In this document: positions 18,204 through 26,490 of the stretch, piece by piece
How positions within the stretch are numbered: position 1 is the first letter of the stretch
How the letters are laid out: each line of letters starts with the position of its first letter
The notes under the pieces: model-generated
Databases searched by the model: none
Told to the model about the DNA's origin: nothing
The model's input: only the letters and a program-made list of their open reading frames with translations
Translations under genes and position numbers: made by a program
Assembly (NCBI GenBank): GCA_009838515.1
Contig: VXRL01000046.1
Location: 40,343 to 104,342 of the forward strand
Direction: 5' to 3'
DNA length: 64,000 nucleotides
From: Terriglobia bacterium
GTDB lineage: Bacteria > Acidobacteriota > Terriglobia > Bryobacterales > UBA6623

Positions 18204-18446
18204 TTACGCGCGACCGCGCCCATATAGGTAGTCGTCGAGGCGTTCGGTAAGGTCTTCGGGAAGCCGGGCCCAGTCGTCAGCAGTGACATCGCGGAACCCG
18301 TTGGCGATCACGTCCTCGATCTCGACGCTGTTCGCATCGTCCCGAAGACCACTAGCGCCGACGATGTCTCGGAGTGCATCGATGTTCTGGGTGTCCCGGG
18401 TTTCGTCGTTCACTGTTCGTGTCCCCCGTGCGGCGTTGACGGCCAA
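18204..18446 (-). CDS. small acidic protein of unknown function
   Basis: An 80-residue acidic product starting with TTG at 18446, 7 bases after GGAGGA; a GTG 11 codons in is an alternative. Nothing in it identifies a family with certainty. The C-terminus has a patterned motif, DDWARLPEDLTERLDDYLYG. It lies about 180 bases downstream of pnp on the same strand, past the pnp hairpin, so it is probably transcribed on its own. Existence as a gene is supported only by the ribosome binding site, the open frame and the non-random composition. Confidence 0.45.
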   Translation of the reverse strand: MAVNAARGTRTVNDETRDTQNIDALRDIVGASGLRDDANSVEIEDVIANGFRDVTADDWARLPEDLTERLDDYLYGRGRA

Positions 18447-18559
18447 TCAGGATCCTCCGTCGGCGGCGCCGACTTTGCATCTCAGCACCACGATGCTAGC
18501 ACCCGTGGCCCGTAACGTCCCGGAACCAACGCCGGAGTACGCAGGGTGATGGAAGATTG

Positions 18560-18590
18560 GGCGGCCTCCATCGGGTTGATGGAGGCCGCC
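18560..18590 (-). terminator. strong hairpin after pnp
   Basis: Perfect 13-bp inverted repeat (GGCGGCCTCCATC / GATGGAGGCCGCC) with a 5-base loop, 38 bases past the pnp stop. No U run follows, so it may act with Rho or as a 3' stabiliser. It is the most stable hairpin I found in the window. Confidence 0.7.
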
Positions 18591-18628
18591 ACTTACGCCT
18601 TGCTCTGTCCGAGCGTCGTGACCGGCGC

Positions 18629-20920
18629 TCAGTCCTGCCTGTCGCCGTCGCGGGGTCCCCGGGGGGAGCGCCGCCCGCGGAACGGACGGTCGCGCCCAGA
18701 GCGTTCGCGCCGGTCGCCGCGGTCGTCTCCCCAATCACGTCCGGAGCGGCCCCGTCCGCCGGGACGGCCGCCGCGTCTGCGGCCCCGGTCAGAACGGTCC
18801 GAGTGATCCGGCCGATCGCCATCCTCGCCGCCCTGACGCTCGTGCAGAATGGCGCGCCGGCTCAGCTTGATCCGGTTGCCGTCCAGTGCGAGGCACTTGA
18901 CCAAGACCTGGTCGCCTTCGTTCAACTCGTCGCTGACTTCGCGCACGTGCTGGTCGGATATCTCGCTGATGTGCAACAGGCCCTCGGTGCCGGGGAAGAT
19001 CTCCACGAACGCTCCGAAAGCGGCGATCTTTGTGACCTTGCCGAGATACTCCTTGCCGACTTCCGGGGAAGCGGTGAGCGCCTTGATCCTCTCGATGGCC
19101 TCCTTGCCCTTGGCGCGGTCCGACGAAGCCACGCTGACCGTGCCGTCGTCGCTGACGTCGATCTTTGCGCCCGTCTCTTCGACCAGCCCCTTGATGGTCT
19201 TGCCACCCGGCCCGATCAGGTCGCGGATCTTGGCCTCGGGAATCGTGATCTGGACGATCTGCGGGGCGTGCTCTGCGAGTTCTTCGCGCGGGGCCTCCAG
19301 CGTGGCCGCCATCGTTTCCAAGATCTCTAGGCGCGCCTGGCGTGCCTGCGCGAGTGCCTGCTGCAGCACCTCTAGGCTGACCTTCGGCTGCTTGATGTCC
19401 ATCTGCAAGGCAGTGATGCCGTCCTTGGTTCCGGCGACCTTGAAGTCCATGTCCCCGTAGTGGTCCTCGGCGCCTGCGATGTCCGTCAACACCACGAAGT
19501 CGTCGTCTTGCGTTACCAATCCCATGGCGATGCCCGCGACCGGAGCCTTGATCGGCACGCCGGCGTCCATCAGCGCCAAGGTGCCACCGCAGACCGATGC
19601 CATCGAACTGGAGCCGTTGGATTCGAGAATGTCGCTGACCACCCGGATCGTGTACGGAAATTTCTCTTGGTCAGGGATCATCGGCGTTAGGGCACGCTCT
19701 GCGAGCAGCCCGTGGCCGATCTCTCGCCGGCCCGGCCCGCGCATGAATCCGGTCTCGCCGACGCTGAACGGCGGGAAGTTGTAGTGGACCATGAAGGTCT
19801 TTTCGTAGTTCGGATCCTCGATCCGCTCCTGCCGTTGGCCGTCGACCTTGGTGCCGAGGGTGGCCGACACGAGGGCCTGTGTCTCCCCGCGCGTGAAAAC
19901 GGCAGAGCCGTGGGCGCGCGCGAGCTCGCTGACCTCGCACGTAATCGGACGGATCTGGTCCGGGGCACGGTGATCGGGCCGGCGCTTGAGATCGAATACC
20001 TGCTTGCGGAAAAGCTTCTCCTGCCACGGATCCATGAAGGCAGACGCTTCGGCCTGCTTCTCGGGATCGTCGGCAAAGGCCTGCTTGATCTCCTTTTTGA
20101 TGGCCCGGAACTCGGCATAGCTCGTGAGCTTGTCCTTTTCGCTGGTGTCCAAGGCGGCCTCTGCCTTCTCGCCCCACTTCGCCTCGATTTCGTCGCGCAC
20201 CGCTTGGTCGAAGGCCGGAGGGGTGAAGTCGCGCTTTGGCTTGCCGGCTTGGGAGGCCAATTCCTCGATCGCCGCGATGATCTGCTTGCAGCCCTCGTGG
20301 CCGCGCCGGATCGCCTCGATCATGGCGTCCTCGTCAGCCTCGTTGGCGTCCGCTTCGACCATCACGATGCCGTCTTTCGCGGCTGCGACGGTGATGTTGA
20401 CGTTGGCGTCGGCCAATTGCTCGTAGGTCGGGTTCAGGACCCACTCATCCTCGCCCAGGCGAGCCACTCGCACGGATCCGGTCGTATGGACGACGGGAAT
20501 GTCTGACACCGCCACCGCTGCCGATGCTCCGACCATGGCGTACAGGCTGGGATCGTGGGTTGGGTCAGACGAGGTCACCATTCCGATGACCTGCGTCTCG
20601 TTCCGGTAGCCGTCAGGAAAGAGGGGTCTCAGCGGCCTGTCGATCAGCCGGCAGGTCACGGTCTCCTTCTCCGTCGGGCGCGCCTCGCGCTTGATGTATC
20701 CGCCGGGGAAGCGACCCGCGGAGTAGGTGTACTCGCGATAGTCCACCGTCAGGGGGAAGAAGTCGATGCCCTTGCGGGGCTCTGCGGCGGAGGTGGCTGC
20801 GACGAGCACCTGGGTGTCGCCGCAACGAACGACGACGGAGCCGCCCGCCTGCTTGGCTAAGCGGCCGCTCTCGAGCGAGACGGTCTTGCCGTCCAGCTCG
20901 AACTCTACTGTGTGTTTCAT
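18629..20920 (-). CDS. pnp: polyribonucleotide nucleotidyltransferase
   Basis: PNPase, 763 residues, a trimeric phosphorolytic 3'-5' exoribonuclease of the RNA degradosome. Two RNase PH-like domains (about 1-210 and 310-540) flank a helical linker. A KH domain (VQITIPEAKIRDLIGPGGKTI) and an S1 domain (YLGKVTKIAAFGAFVEIFPG) follow. The C-terminus is an unusual tail of about 70 residues rich in Arg, Gly and Asp (GRRRGGRPGGRGRSGRDWGD), a form often linked to RNA binding or condensate formation. AAGGA precedes the ATG by about 13 bases. It is downstream of rpsO, the classic rpsO-pnp order, and a 24-base hairpin lies in its leader. Confidence 0.97.
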   Translation of the reverse strand: MKHTVEFELDGKTVSLESGRLAKQAGGSVVVRCGDTQVLVAATSAAEPRKGIDFFPLTVDYREYTYSAGRFPGGYIKREARPTEKETVTCRLIDRPLRPLFPDGYRNETQVIGMVTSSDPTHDPSLYAMVGASAAVAVSDIPVVHTTGSVRVARLGEDEWVLNPTYEQLADANVNITVAAAKDGIVMVEADANEADEDAMIEAIRRGHEGCKQIIAAIEELASQAGKPKRDFTPPAFDQAVRDEIEAKWGEKAEAALDTSEKDKLTSYAEFRAIKKEIKQAFADDPEKQAEASAFMDPWQEKLFRKQVFDLKRRPDHRAPDQIRPITCEVSELARAHGSAVFTRGETQALVSATLGTKVDGQRQERIEDPNYEKTFMVHYNFPPFSVGETGFMRGPGRREIGHGLLAERALTPMIPDQEKFPYTIRVVSDILESNGSSSMASVCGGTLALMDAGVPIKAPVAGIAMGLVTQDDDFVVLTDIAGAEDHYGDMDFKVAGTKDGITALQMDIKQPKVSLEVLQQALAQARQARLEILETMAATLEAPREELAEHAPQIVQITIPEAKIRDLIGPGGKTIKGLVEETGAKIDVSDDGTVSVASSDRAKGKEAIERIKALTASPEVGKEYLGKVTKIAAFGAFVEIFPGTEGLLHISEISDQHVREVSDELNEGDQVLVKCLALDGNRIKLSRRAILHERQGGEDGDRPDHSDRSDRGRRRGGRPGGRGRSGRDWGDDRGDRRERSGRDRPFRGRRSPRGPRDGDRQD

Positions 20921-20943
20921 GATTTCTGCTTTTTCCTTGTGTG

Positions 20944-20967
20944 ACTTCCGTTGCGTTTAGCGGAAGT
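20944..20967 (-). promoter_or_regulatory. hairpin in the pnp leader
   Basis: Perfect 7-bp stem ACTTCCG / CGGAAGT with a 10-base loop, 23 bases upstream of the pnp start. In other bacteria an RNase III-cut stem-loop in the pnp leader allows autoregulation; by position this hairpin could serve the same role. Confidence 0.4.
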
Positions 20968-21157
20968 ACGTTCCCGGCCTTGCAGAGACAGTGGCTAGGA
21001 GAGATGCACGGACACTGTCAGAGCGCCTAGCGCCATCGCTAGCGCCCGAGACCCCGTGCATTGTCTGGTGGCGTTCCCTGCGGACACAGGGACAGTGATA
21101 TCCAGCTGACGCGTCTTGCCAGCAACATGCAGCATGGCCTGCTGGAGCCCCAGCGCG

Positions 21158-21427
21158 CTAACCGCGCAGGCCTAGGGACTCCACGACCTTCACATACTCT
21201 GCAGGATTCTTTCTGCTCAAATAGCGCAGCAGGCTGCGGCGCCTGCTGACTAGCTTGAGAAGCCCGCGCCGGGACGAGAAGTCCTTGCGGTGGATTTTCA
21301 AGTGCTCAGTGAGTTCCAAGATGCGATGAGTAAGAGCCGCGATCTGAACTTGGGAGGAACCGACATCGTTTGGGTGACTCCCGAAAGTCTTGACGAGTTC
21401 TTGCTTCGCCTCAGGTGCGAGTGGCAT
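21158..21427 (-). CDS. rpsO: 30S ribosomal protein S15
   Basis: Small-subunit protein of 89 residues that binds the central domain of 16S rRNA. It matches the family along its whole length: FGSHPNDVGSSQVQIAALT, LTEHLKIHRKDFSSRRGLL and RSLLRYLSRKNPAEY. The start is the ATG at 21427. The same frame stays open to 22333, but the upstream part runs antisense to the cytochrome gene and is not S15. AAGGAG lies about 13 bases before the start. An extended -10 box lies about 50 bases further upstream. pnp follows after 237 bases. Confidence 0.97.
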   Translation of the reverse strand: MPLAPEAKQELVKTFGSHPNDVGSSQVQIAALTHRILELTEHLKIHRKDFSSRRGLLKLVSRRRSLLRYLSRKNPAEYVKVVESLGLRG

Positions 21428-21477
21428 GCTCGATTCAGGTCTCCTTGTTTCTTCCAATCTCTGCTTGGCTTGAACCC

Positions 21478-21486
21478 ATCGTAGCA
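21478..21486 (-). promoter_or_regulatory. extended -10 promoter element for rpsO
   Basis: TG-C-TACGAT on the minus strand, about 50 bases upstream of the rpsO start codon. The TGn extension compensates for the lack of a recognisable -35 box. Confidence 0.45.
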
Positions 21487-21577
21487 CAATTGTTTCCGGA
21501 CCGCTTGCCCGCCCGGGCCGCGTAGCTTCGGGCGACAGCGAGCGATTCCGGGCGTGGTATGGTCGGGAACAACCCGC

Positions 21578-22546
21578 ATGCGCCCCCCGTTGCGATCGAC
21601 TGGCATGCAGTGGTTTGCGGCCTGTGCAGTGCTTGGCTGGCTCGCCGCGCTCGGGTCCGCTCCCCCCCGCGCCCAAGGGCAGGCGCTCCCCCAGCAGCAG
21701 TTCGTGGGAGGCCAAGTCTGCCAGGGCTGCCATGCGGATCTCTCCGACTCTTTTCGCCGCAATCCCCACTTCGATTCCGTCGCTTCCGGCAAGCTGCCGC
21801 CCGAGCGCACCGGCTGCGAAGGGTGCCACGGGCCGGGATTCGAGCACGCGATCTCGGCGGATCCGGACAAGATCGTGCGCTTTCCGGCGCTCACTCCCGC
21901 CGAGGCGCAGGAGAACTGCCTGGCCTGCCATTCGGGCGACCTCGGCAAGATGCATGTCCGCACGTCCGCGCACGCGACCGGCGAGGTGGGCTGCACCAGC
22001 TGTCATTCGATTCACGACCCGCACGATTCCGGGGCGCTCTTGGCGCAGCGGCAGCGGGATCTGTGCTACGGCTGCCACCAAGACATTCGCGCGCGCTTCG
22101 AGATGCCGTTCAAGCACCGCGTCAACGAGGGGGCGATGGAATGCACCGACTGCCACAATCCTCACGGCGCTCCCGTCGTCTCCTGGGCGCCGGCACATTC
22201 CTCTCGGATGGTCTCGCCCTCGTTCGGAAACGATCTGCCCTGCGTCGGCTGCCACACCGACAAGCGTGGGCCGTTCGTCTACGAGCACCCGCCCGTGCGG
22301 GTTGAGGGCTGCGGCAGCTGTCACGAACCGCACGGCAGCACGGCGCCTCGGCTGCTAGCCCGGCCTGTCGCGTTCGCGCTCTGTCTGGAGTGCCATAACT
22401 CGATCGAAGGCTTCGGGACGACCGGGCAAGGCATCGTCAGCCCGTGGAAGGGCTTCCACAACCTAGCCGATCCTGCATTCCGCGAGTGCGTGCTTTGCCA
22501 TTCGCGCATCCACGGCTCGAATGCCGACCCCCTGTTCCGGCGATGA
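21578..22546 (+). CDS. DmsE/MtrA-family decaheme c-type cytochrome
   Basis: Exported electron-transfer protein of about 322 residues. An N-terminal hydrophobic signal (FAACAVLGWLAALGSAPPRAQG) is followed by exactly ten CXXCH heme sites: CQGCH, CEGCH, CLACH, CTSCH, CYGCH, CTDCH, CVGCH, CGSCH, CLECH and CVLCH. That count and the size match the DmsE/MtrA family, a periplasmic heme wire that sits inside an outer-membrane porin. Either ATG at 21578 or 21605 could start it. Its stop overlaps the start of the barrel gene (ATGA), so the two are co-translated. Heme attachment would need the Ccm system, of which ccmC and ccmD are nearby. Confidence 0.93.
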   Translation: MRPPLRSTGMQWFAACAVLGWLAALGSAPPRAQGQALPQQQFVGGQVCQGCHADLSDSFRRNPHFDSVASGKLPPERTGCEGCHGPGFEHAISADPDKIVRFPALTPAEAQENCLACHSGDLGKMHVRTSAHATGEVGCTSCHSIHDPHDSGALLAQRQRDLCYGCHQDIRARFEMPFKHRVNEGAMECTDCHNPHGAPVVSWAPAHSSRMVSPSFGNDLPCVGCHTDKRGPFVYEHPPVRVEGCGSCHEPHGSTAPRLLARPVAFALCLECHNSIEGFGTTGQGIVSPWKGFHNLADPAFRECVLCHSRIHGSNADPLFRR

Positions 22547-24516
22547 GATTCGGTCCGTTCGCACTCCTGGTGCCCACACTGGCCGTCGCGCAGCAACCGG
22601 TGGCGCCGCTTGCGGACGAACAGGCCCGCTCGCGGCAGATCGGTTCCTACGAGGTCTCGAATCTGCTGGAGGCCGGCTATCGCTTCGCGCGAGTGGGCGG
22701 CGACCACGACCTGTACCGGGCCGGCGTGAACTACGGCAACGGCATGCGCTTGTTCAACGGCCGCTTCCGGGCGACGTCTCTGGACCGCCAGGGCCCTCTG
22801 GACGAGCTTTCGATCGTCTCGGCGGGCGGGTTGGCGGACCCCTATCAGATGCACACCGTCCGGGCCCAGAGGAACGGTGTGTTCCGCTACGACTTGCAGC
22901 ACCGCACCGTGCGCTACCACAACCGCTTGCCAACGCTGTGGCGGGGCGAGCACGGACTGCGGAGCAGCCGCACGATGCAGTCGCACCAGGTCGTCCTGCG
23001 GCCGGGAGGGCGCTTGGAGGGCATTCTTGGCCTAGACCTTAACCGTCGTTCCGGTCCGGGCTTCGCCTCGGAGGCGATCCCGCACCGAGACGGCGGCTTC
23101 GATGCCCGCAACTTCCTCCGGTACCGTTCAGACCTGGAGCAGAACGGCCGCCAGTACCGCGCAGGCCTCTCGGCTCGCTTTCTCGGGCTGGCGCTGACGG
23201 TGATCCAGGCGGTGGACCTGTACGAAGAGAGCGGCGCATCGGTCGACGCTTCCTCGGGCCCCTCGCTAGCCCCAAACATCCAGCCGGTCGAGGCTCTGAG
23301 CCGCTCCGCTCCTTTCCACGGCCGCACACCGATCACCACCGTGGCGTTGCGCAGTCGGGAGACCGGGCGCCTGGGCGTCGCGGCTCGCTTCGTCCATTCC
23401 GGGGGCTACCGCAACTCGACGCTGATGCAGAACCTCGCGGTGCCAGACCCGGCCGCCAGCGCAGCCACGATTCGCGACACGTTCGTAGTAGGGGATGCGA
23501 CTCGCAATCAGGGCTCGGGCGAGCTCACCGTGACGTTCTTGGCGAGTTCGCGCCTGGCGCTGACCAACACCACTTCGTTTCACAACACCCGCATCGATGG
23601 GCAAGCCGCGTTTCTGGAGACAGGTCTGTTCCGGGACGAGTTCATTCGCTTTGACCACCTAGGCATCCGCAGGCTTTCCAATGCGAGCGAAGCGACATTT
23701 CGGCCCAGCAAGCAGATCAGCGTGTTCGGTGCTCATCGCTTCTCCGACCGGCGGGTCCGCACGCGCGAAGCCACACGCTACCCGGACTTCGAGTTCGGCA
23801 GGGATCTCGAGTCTCAGGACAACCGCGTCCGTACTGCGGCTGGCGGGTTCCGCTGGCTGCCCGCTCCCGGCGTTCGCGCCTCGGTCGACTTCGAGGTCGG
23901 CCGGGCCGACCGACCGCTCGCGGCGACCAGCGAGCGCCGCTTCCACAACGAGTCCGCCCGGATTCGCTGGAGGCGCGGCGACTTCACGGTCGGCGGATTC
24001 TACCGGAACAGGGTCAACGACAATCCCACAGAAATGCTGGCATACAGCTCCGAGAGCCGGTCTCAGGGTGTGCAGGCCACTTGGGTCGCACCCGAAAGCG
24101 GAACGGTACTGGACGCTGCCTACAACCTGTTGAAGATGGACGTTTCGACCGGAATCTTGAACCTGTTCGACCTACCAGACCTGCCCGACCGCGGCCGTAG
24201 CGTATATGCCAGCAGCATTCACGTCATGTCGTTGGGGCTAAGGGTAGTGCCCACGGAGCGGCTCACTCTCTCGCTAAGGTATTCGTTCACCAAGGACACG
24301 GCCGGGGGACGGGAGGGCCTTGCACGGGACGGTTCTGACTTGTTTTCAGGTCTACCGATGACGTATCAATCACCGCAAGCGCGCTTGTCAGTCCGACTCC
24401 GGGACGGCCTGCTGTGGAACGCAGGCTGGCAGTACTACGGATATGCAGAGAGGTTTTCGGGCACTCGCGGGTACCGTGCCCAAGTCGGCTTCTCCAGCCT
24501 TTCGCTGAGTTTTTAG
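22543..24516 (+). CDS. MtrB/PioB-family outer-membrane beta-barrel
   Basis: Predicted porin sheath of 657 residues that would hold the decaheme cytochrome across the outer membrane. After a short signal (MRFGPFALLVPTLAVAQ) it is rich in alternating beta strands with aromatic girdles, for example GSYEVSNLLEAGYRFARVGGDHDLYR, and ends LSLSF with a terminal Phe, as barrels do. The MtrB family is normally 650-750 residues. The N-terminal CXXC found in Shewanella MtrB is absent. The start at 22543 overlaps the cytochrome stop by 4 bases; a frame start further upstream would be inside the cytochrome gene. No outer-surface MtrC-like cytochrome follows. Confidence 0.85.
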   Translation: MRFGPFALLVPTLAVAQQPVAPLADEQARSRQIGSYEVSNLLEAGYRFARVGGDHDLYRAGVNYGNGMRLFNGRFRATSLDRQGPLDELSIVSAGGLADPYQMHTVRAQRNGVFRYDLQHRTVRYHNRLPTLWRGEHGLRSSRTMQSHQVVLRPGGRLEGILGLDLNRRSGPGFASEAIPHRDGGFDARNFLRYRSDLEQNGRQYRAGLSARFLGLALTVIQAVDLYEESGASVDASSGPSLAPNIQPVEALSRSAPFHGRTPITTVALRSRETGRLGVAARFVHSGGYRNSTLMQNLAVPDPAASAATIRDTFVVGDATRNQGSGELTVTFLASSRLALTNTTSFHNTRIDGQAAFLETGLFRDEFIRFDHLGIRRLSNASEATFRPSKQISVFGAHRFSDRRVRTREATRYPDFEFGRDLESQDNRVRTAAGGFRWLPAPGVRASVDFEVGRADRPLAATSERRFHNESARIRWRRGDFTVGGFYRNRVNDNPTEMLAYSSESRSQGVQATWVAPESGTVLDAAYNLLKMDVSTGILNLFDLPDLPDRGRSVYASSIHVMSLGLRVVPTERLTLSLRYSFTKDTAGGREGLARDGSDLFSGLPMTYQSPQARLSVRLRDGLLWNAGWQYYGYAERFSGTRGYRAQVGFSSLSLSF

Positions 24517-24538
24517 GCGCTTCAAGCCGTGCCTGCAG

Positions 24539-25227
24539 CTACGACGTCAGGCCGACCTGCATCTCCCGGCGGAGCTTCTCAAGCGTGAGGGTCTGCAACA
24601 CGACCTTGCCCGGACCGGTCAGGGTCGCCAGGAAGAGGCCCTCCCCGCCAAAGAGCGAGACTGCGATTCCGCCGGCCATTTCGATCCCGTAGCTCACGGT
24701 GTCGTCGAAGCAGACCAGCGATCCGGTGTCGGCCTGCAGGCTCTCGCCATCCGCCAGCTCGAACTCCACGAAATCCCCGCCTGCGTGAATGAAGGCCGTG
24801 CCTTGACCGCTCAAACGCTGCAGGATAAAGCCTTCGCCGCCGAAGAGGCCGGCTCCGATCTTCTTCGTGAAGGCAATGTCCAACTTGACGCCTGACTCGG
24901 CAGCGACAAAGCCGTCCCTCTGCACAAGGACTGACTGCCCCGGCTGCAGATCCAGCGGGCGCACGCGCCCCGGGAAGTCGCCTGCGAATCCGACTTCGCC
25001 GCCTCCGGTCGGGCACTCGAAGTGGGTGAAAAAAGCGACTCACCGCTCAGCTTGCTCTTGAGGCCGCCGATCAGCTTGCCCGCTATGCCCTTGCCGCGCA
25101 TGGCTGACCGCCATTGGACGTTGGGCGTCTTGTAAACCATCTTGCCGGCTTCGGCGTAGACATTGTCGTTCGAATCCAGCCGGACTCGCACGATCTCAAG
25201 GTTGTCGCCTTGGATTTCATACTGCAT
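24539..25227 (-). pseudogene. AIM24-family protein, frameshifted at a T6 run
   Basis: AIM24/TIGR00266-type beta-sandwich protein of unknown function. The first frame begins MQYEIQGDNLEIVRVRLDSN and includes AEAGKMVYKTPNVQW and GKLIGGLKSKLSGES. At a run of six T (coding strand, about 25029-25034) the frame breaks, and the rest (FTHFECPTGGGEVGFAGDFPG, then GFVAAESGVKLDI and the repeated LFGGEG motifs) continues one base out of register to 24539. Adding one T restores a 229-residue protein of normal family length. Homopolymer position makes sequencing error or phase variation possible. The gene is convergent with the barrel gene, 22 bases apart. Confidence 0.8.
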
Positions 25228-25322
25228 CAGAGTTTTCAGAGTGCCACACTCCAGCATGGGGGCAGCGACCTTCTCGTGTCGCTGGCTGCGTTCGTACGGC
25301 ACCAATCCGGCCGTGCAGAGGC

Positions 25323-25328
25323 TAGAAT
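25323..25328 (+). promoter_or_regulatory. -10 box, leaderless start at 25335
   Basis: TAGAAT ends exactly 6 bases before the ATG at 25335. No ribosome binding site fits between, so transcription probably starts at or next to the start codon. Confidence 0.5.
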
Positions 25329-25334
25329 GACCGC

Positions 25335-26429
25335 ATGGGCCTCGGCGCGAAGATTCTCCCGCTGATGTTGGCAGCGGCCATTGCGGCCGCCCAATCAGGC
25401 CTCAGCTACAGCCAGCTGCGCCAATTCGTCAAGTCCTCGGTCGACCAGAAGCTTAAGGACAAGGACGTGGCGAACTACCTGAAGCGGCAGGTCGTCCGCT
25501 TCGAGATCTCCGATCGCTTGATCGAGGAGTTCGTAGGCTGGGGGATCGGCCCGCGCACGCTCAAAGCGCTGGAAGCCCTGCAAGTCTCTACGTCGGGCAT
25601 GCCGGCGCCCGTCCCTGCAGAGTCAGAGGCCAAGGCAGTCCCGCGACAGTCCCCGCCGCCTTCTGAGGAAGAGCAGCGACGGATCATCGAGCATGCTCGC
25701 ACCTTGGCCCAGGCCTATACGGAAGAGCTGCCCAATTACGTCTGTCTTCAGGTCACTCGCCGATACTTCGATCCGACCGGCATGGAGATGGACTGGCTCA
25801 AGCATGACGAGATCAAGATGCGCGTCAGCTATGTGGACGGCAGAGAGGACTACGAAACGCTCGCCGTCAACGACGTGGTCACCACGAAGGGCTTCTCGGA
25901 ACTTGGCGGGACCACCAGCACTGGCGAGTTCGGAACGATTCTCGACAGCCTCTTCGACTCGGACACGGATGCTCAGTTCCGCTGGGCCAGGCACTCGCTC
26001 CTGCGCGGCCATCCAGTCTACGTGTTCCACTTGGAGGTGCCCAAGTATCGGTCGAGCTGGTCGCTCACAACCGGGGGAACCGGGGGGGAAGAGCTGCGCA
26101 GGATCCGATCGGGATACACGGGACTGGTTTACATCGGCAAGGAGTCCGGGCGGGTTCTGCGCATCGTGATGGAGGCGCAGGGGATTCCTCGCGGGTTCCC
26201 AATGCAAGAGGCTCGCTCGCGGCTGGACTTTGACTTCATCGACCTCAGCGGCCAAGCCTTCCTGCTGCCGCTGAAGGCCCAGGCGTTCGTGCGGAGCGGA
26301 CGTTTGCTGACGCGAAACGACCTCGAGTTCCGGCTGTATCGCAAGTTCACTGCCGAGGCAACGATCACTTTCGAAGAGATCGATGGCCTCGAGCCCTTGC
26401 CAGAGGACGAACCCGAACCCAAACAATAG
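25335..26429 (+). CDS. exported protein of unknown function
   Basis: A 364-residue protein with a signal peptide (MGLGAKILPLMLAAAIAAAQS). Residues about 22-85 are helical (VKSSVDQKLKDKDVANYLKR), followed by a Pro-rich linker (PAPVPAESEAKAVPRQSPPP) and a beta-rich domain containing YTEELPNYVCLQVTRRYFDP and RSRLDFDFIDLSGQAFLLPL. The beta domain could be a LolA-like fold, judged only from the strand pattern. I do not recognise a named family. It stands alone between the AIM24 gene and the sulfatase and has a leaderless-type promoter. Confidence 0.75.
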   Translation: MGLGAKILPLMLAAAIAAAQSGLSYSQLRQFVKSSVDQKLKDKDVANYLKRQVVRFEISDRLIEEFVGWGIGPRTLKALEALQVSTSGMPAPVPAESEAKAVPRQSPPPSEEEQRRIIEHARTLAQAYTEELPNYVCLQVTRRYFDPTGMEMDWLKHDEIKMRVSYVDGREDYETLAVNDVVTTKGFSELGGTTSTGEFGTILDSLFDSDTDAQFRWARHSLLRGHPVYVFHLEVPKYRSSWSLTTGGTGGEELRRIRSGYTGLVYIGKESGRVLRIVMEAQGIPRGFPMQEARSRLDFDFIDLSGQAFLLPLKAQAFVRSGRLLTRNDLEFRLYRKFTAEATITFEEIDGLEPLPEDEPEPKQ

Positions 26430-26473
26430 CCTGCCTCGCGTTTTGCGCATCGGGATGCAGCGGCCGCGGTCGC

Positions 26474-26479
26474 TATACT
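26474..26479 (+). promoter_or_regulatory. -10 box for the sulfatase gene
   Basis: TATACT, 11 bases upstream of the ATG at 26491, predicting a leader of only about five bases. Confidence 0.4.
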
Positions 26480-26490
26480 CAGCACCATTC

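Noticed and set aside
18546..19330. Plus-strand frames of 86 and 257 codons
   Set aside because: They are antisense to pnp, including its RG-rich tail; composition is a mirror of that gene.
20995..21110. Short palindromes (CTAGCG/CGCTAG and CCCTG/CAGGG) between rpsO and pnp
   Set aside because: Stems of five or six pairs are common by chance at this GC content; only the 7-bp leader hairpin and the 13-bp terminator were kept.
21465..21480. GGTTCAAGCC resembling a tRNA T-arm
   Set aside because: No acceptor, D or anticodon stems can be folded around it.
21428..22333. Long minus-strand frame extending upstream of rpsO
   Set aside because: It is antisense to the decaheme cytochrome gene, whose ten heme motifs are unmistakable; only the last 89 codons are S15.
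22444..22542. Upstream extension of the MtrB-like frame
   Set aside because: It lies inside the cytochrome gene, and the signal peptide begins at 22543.
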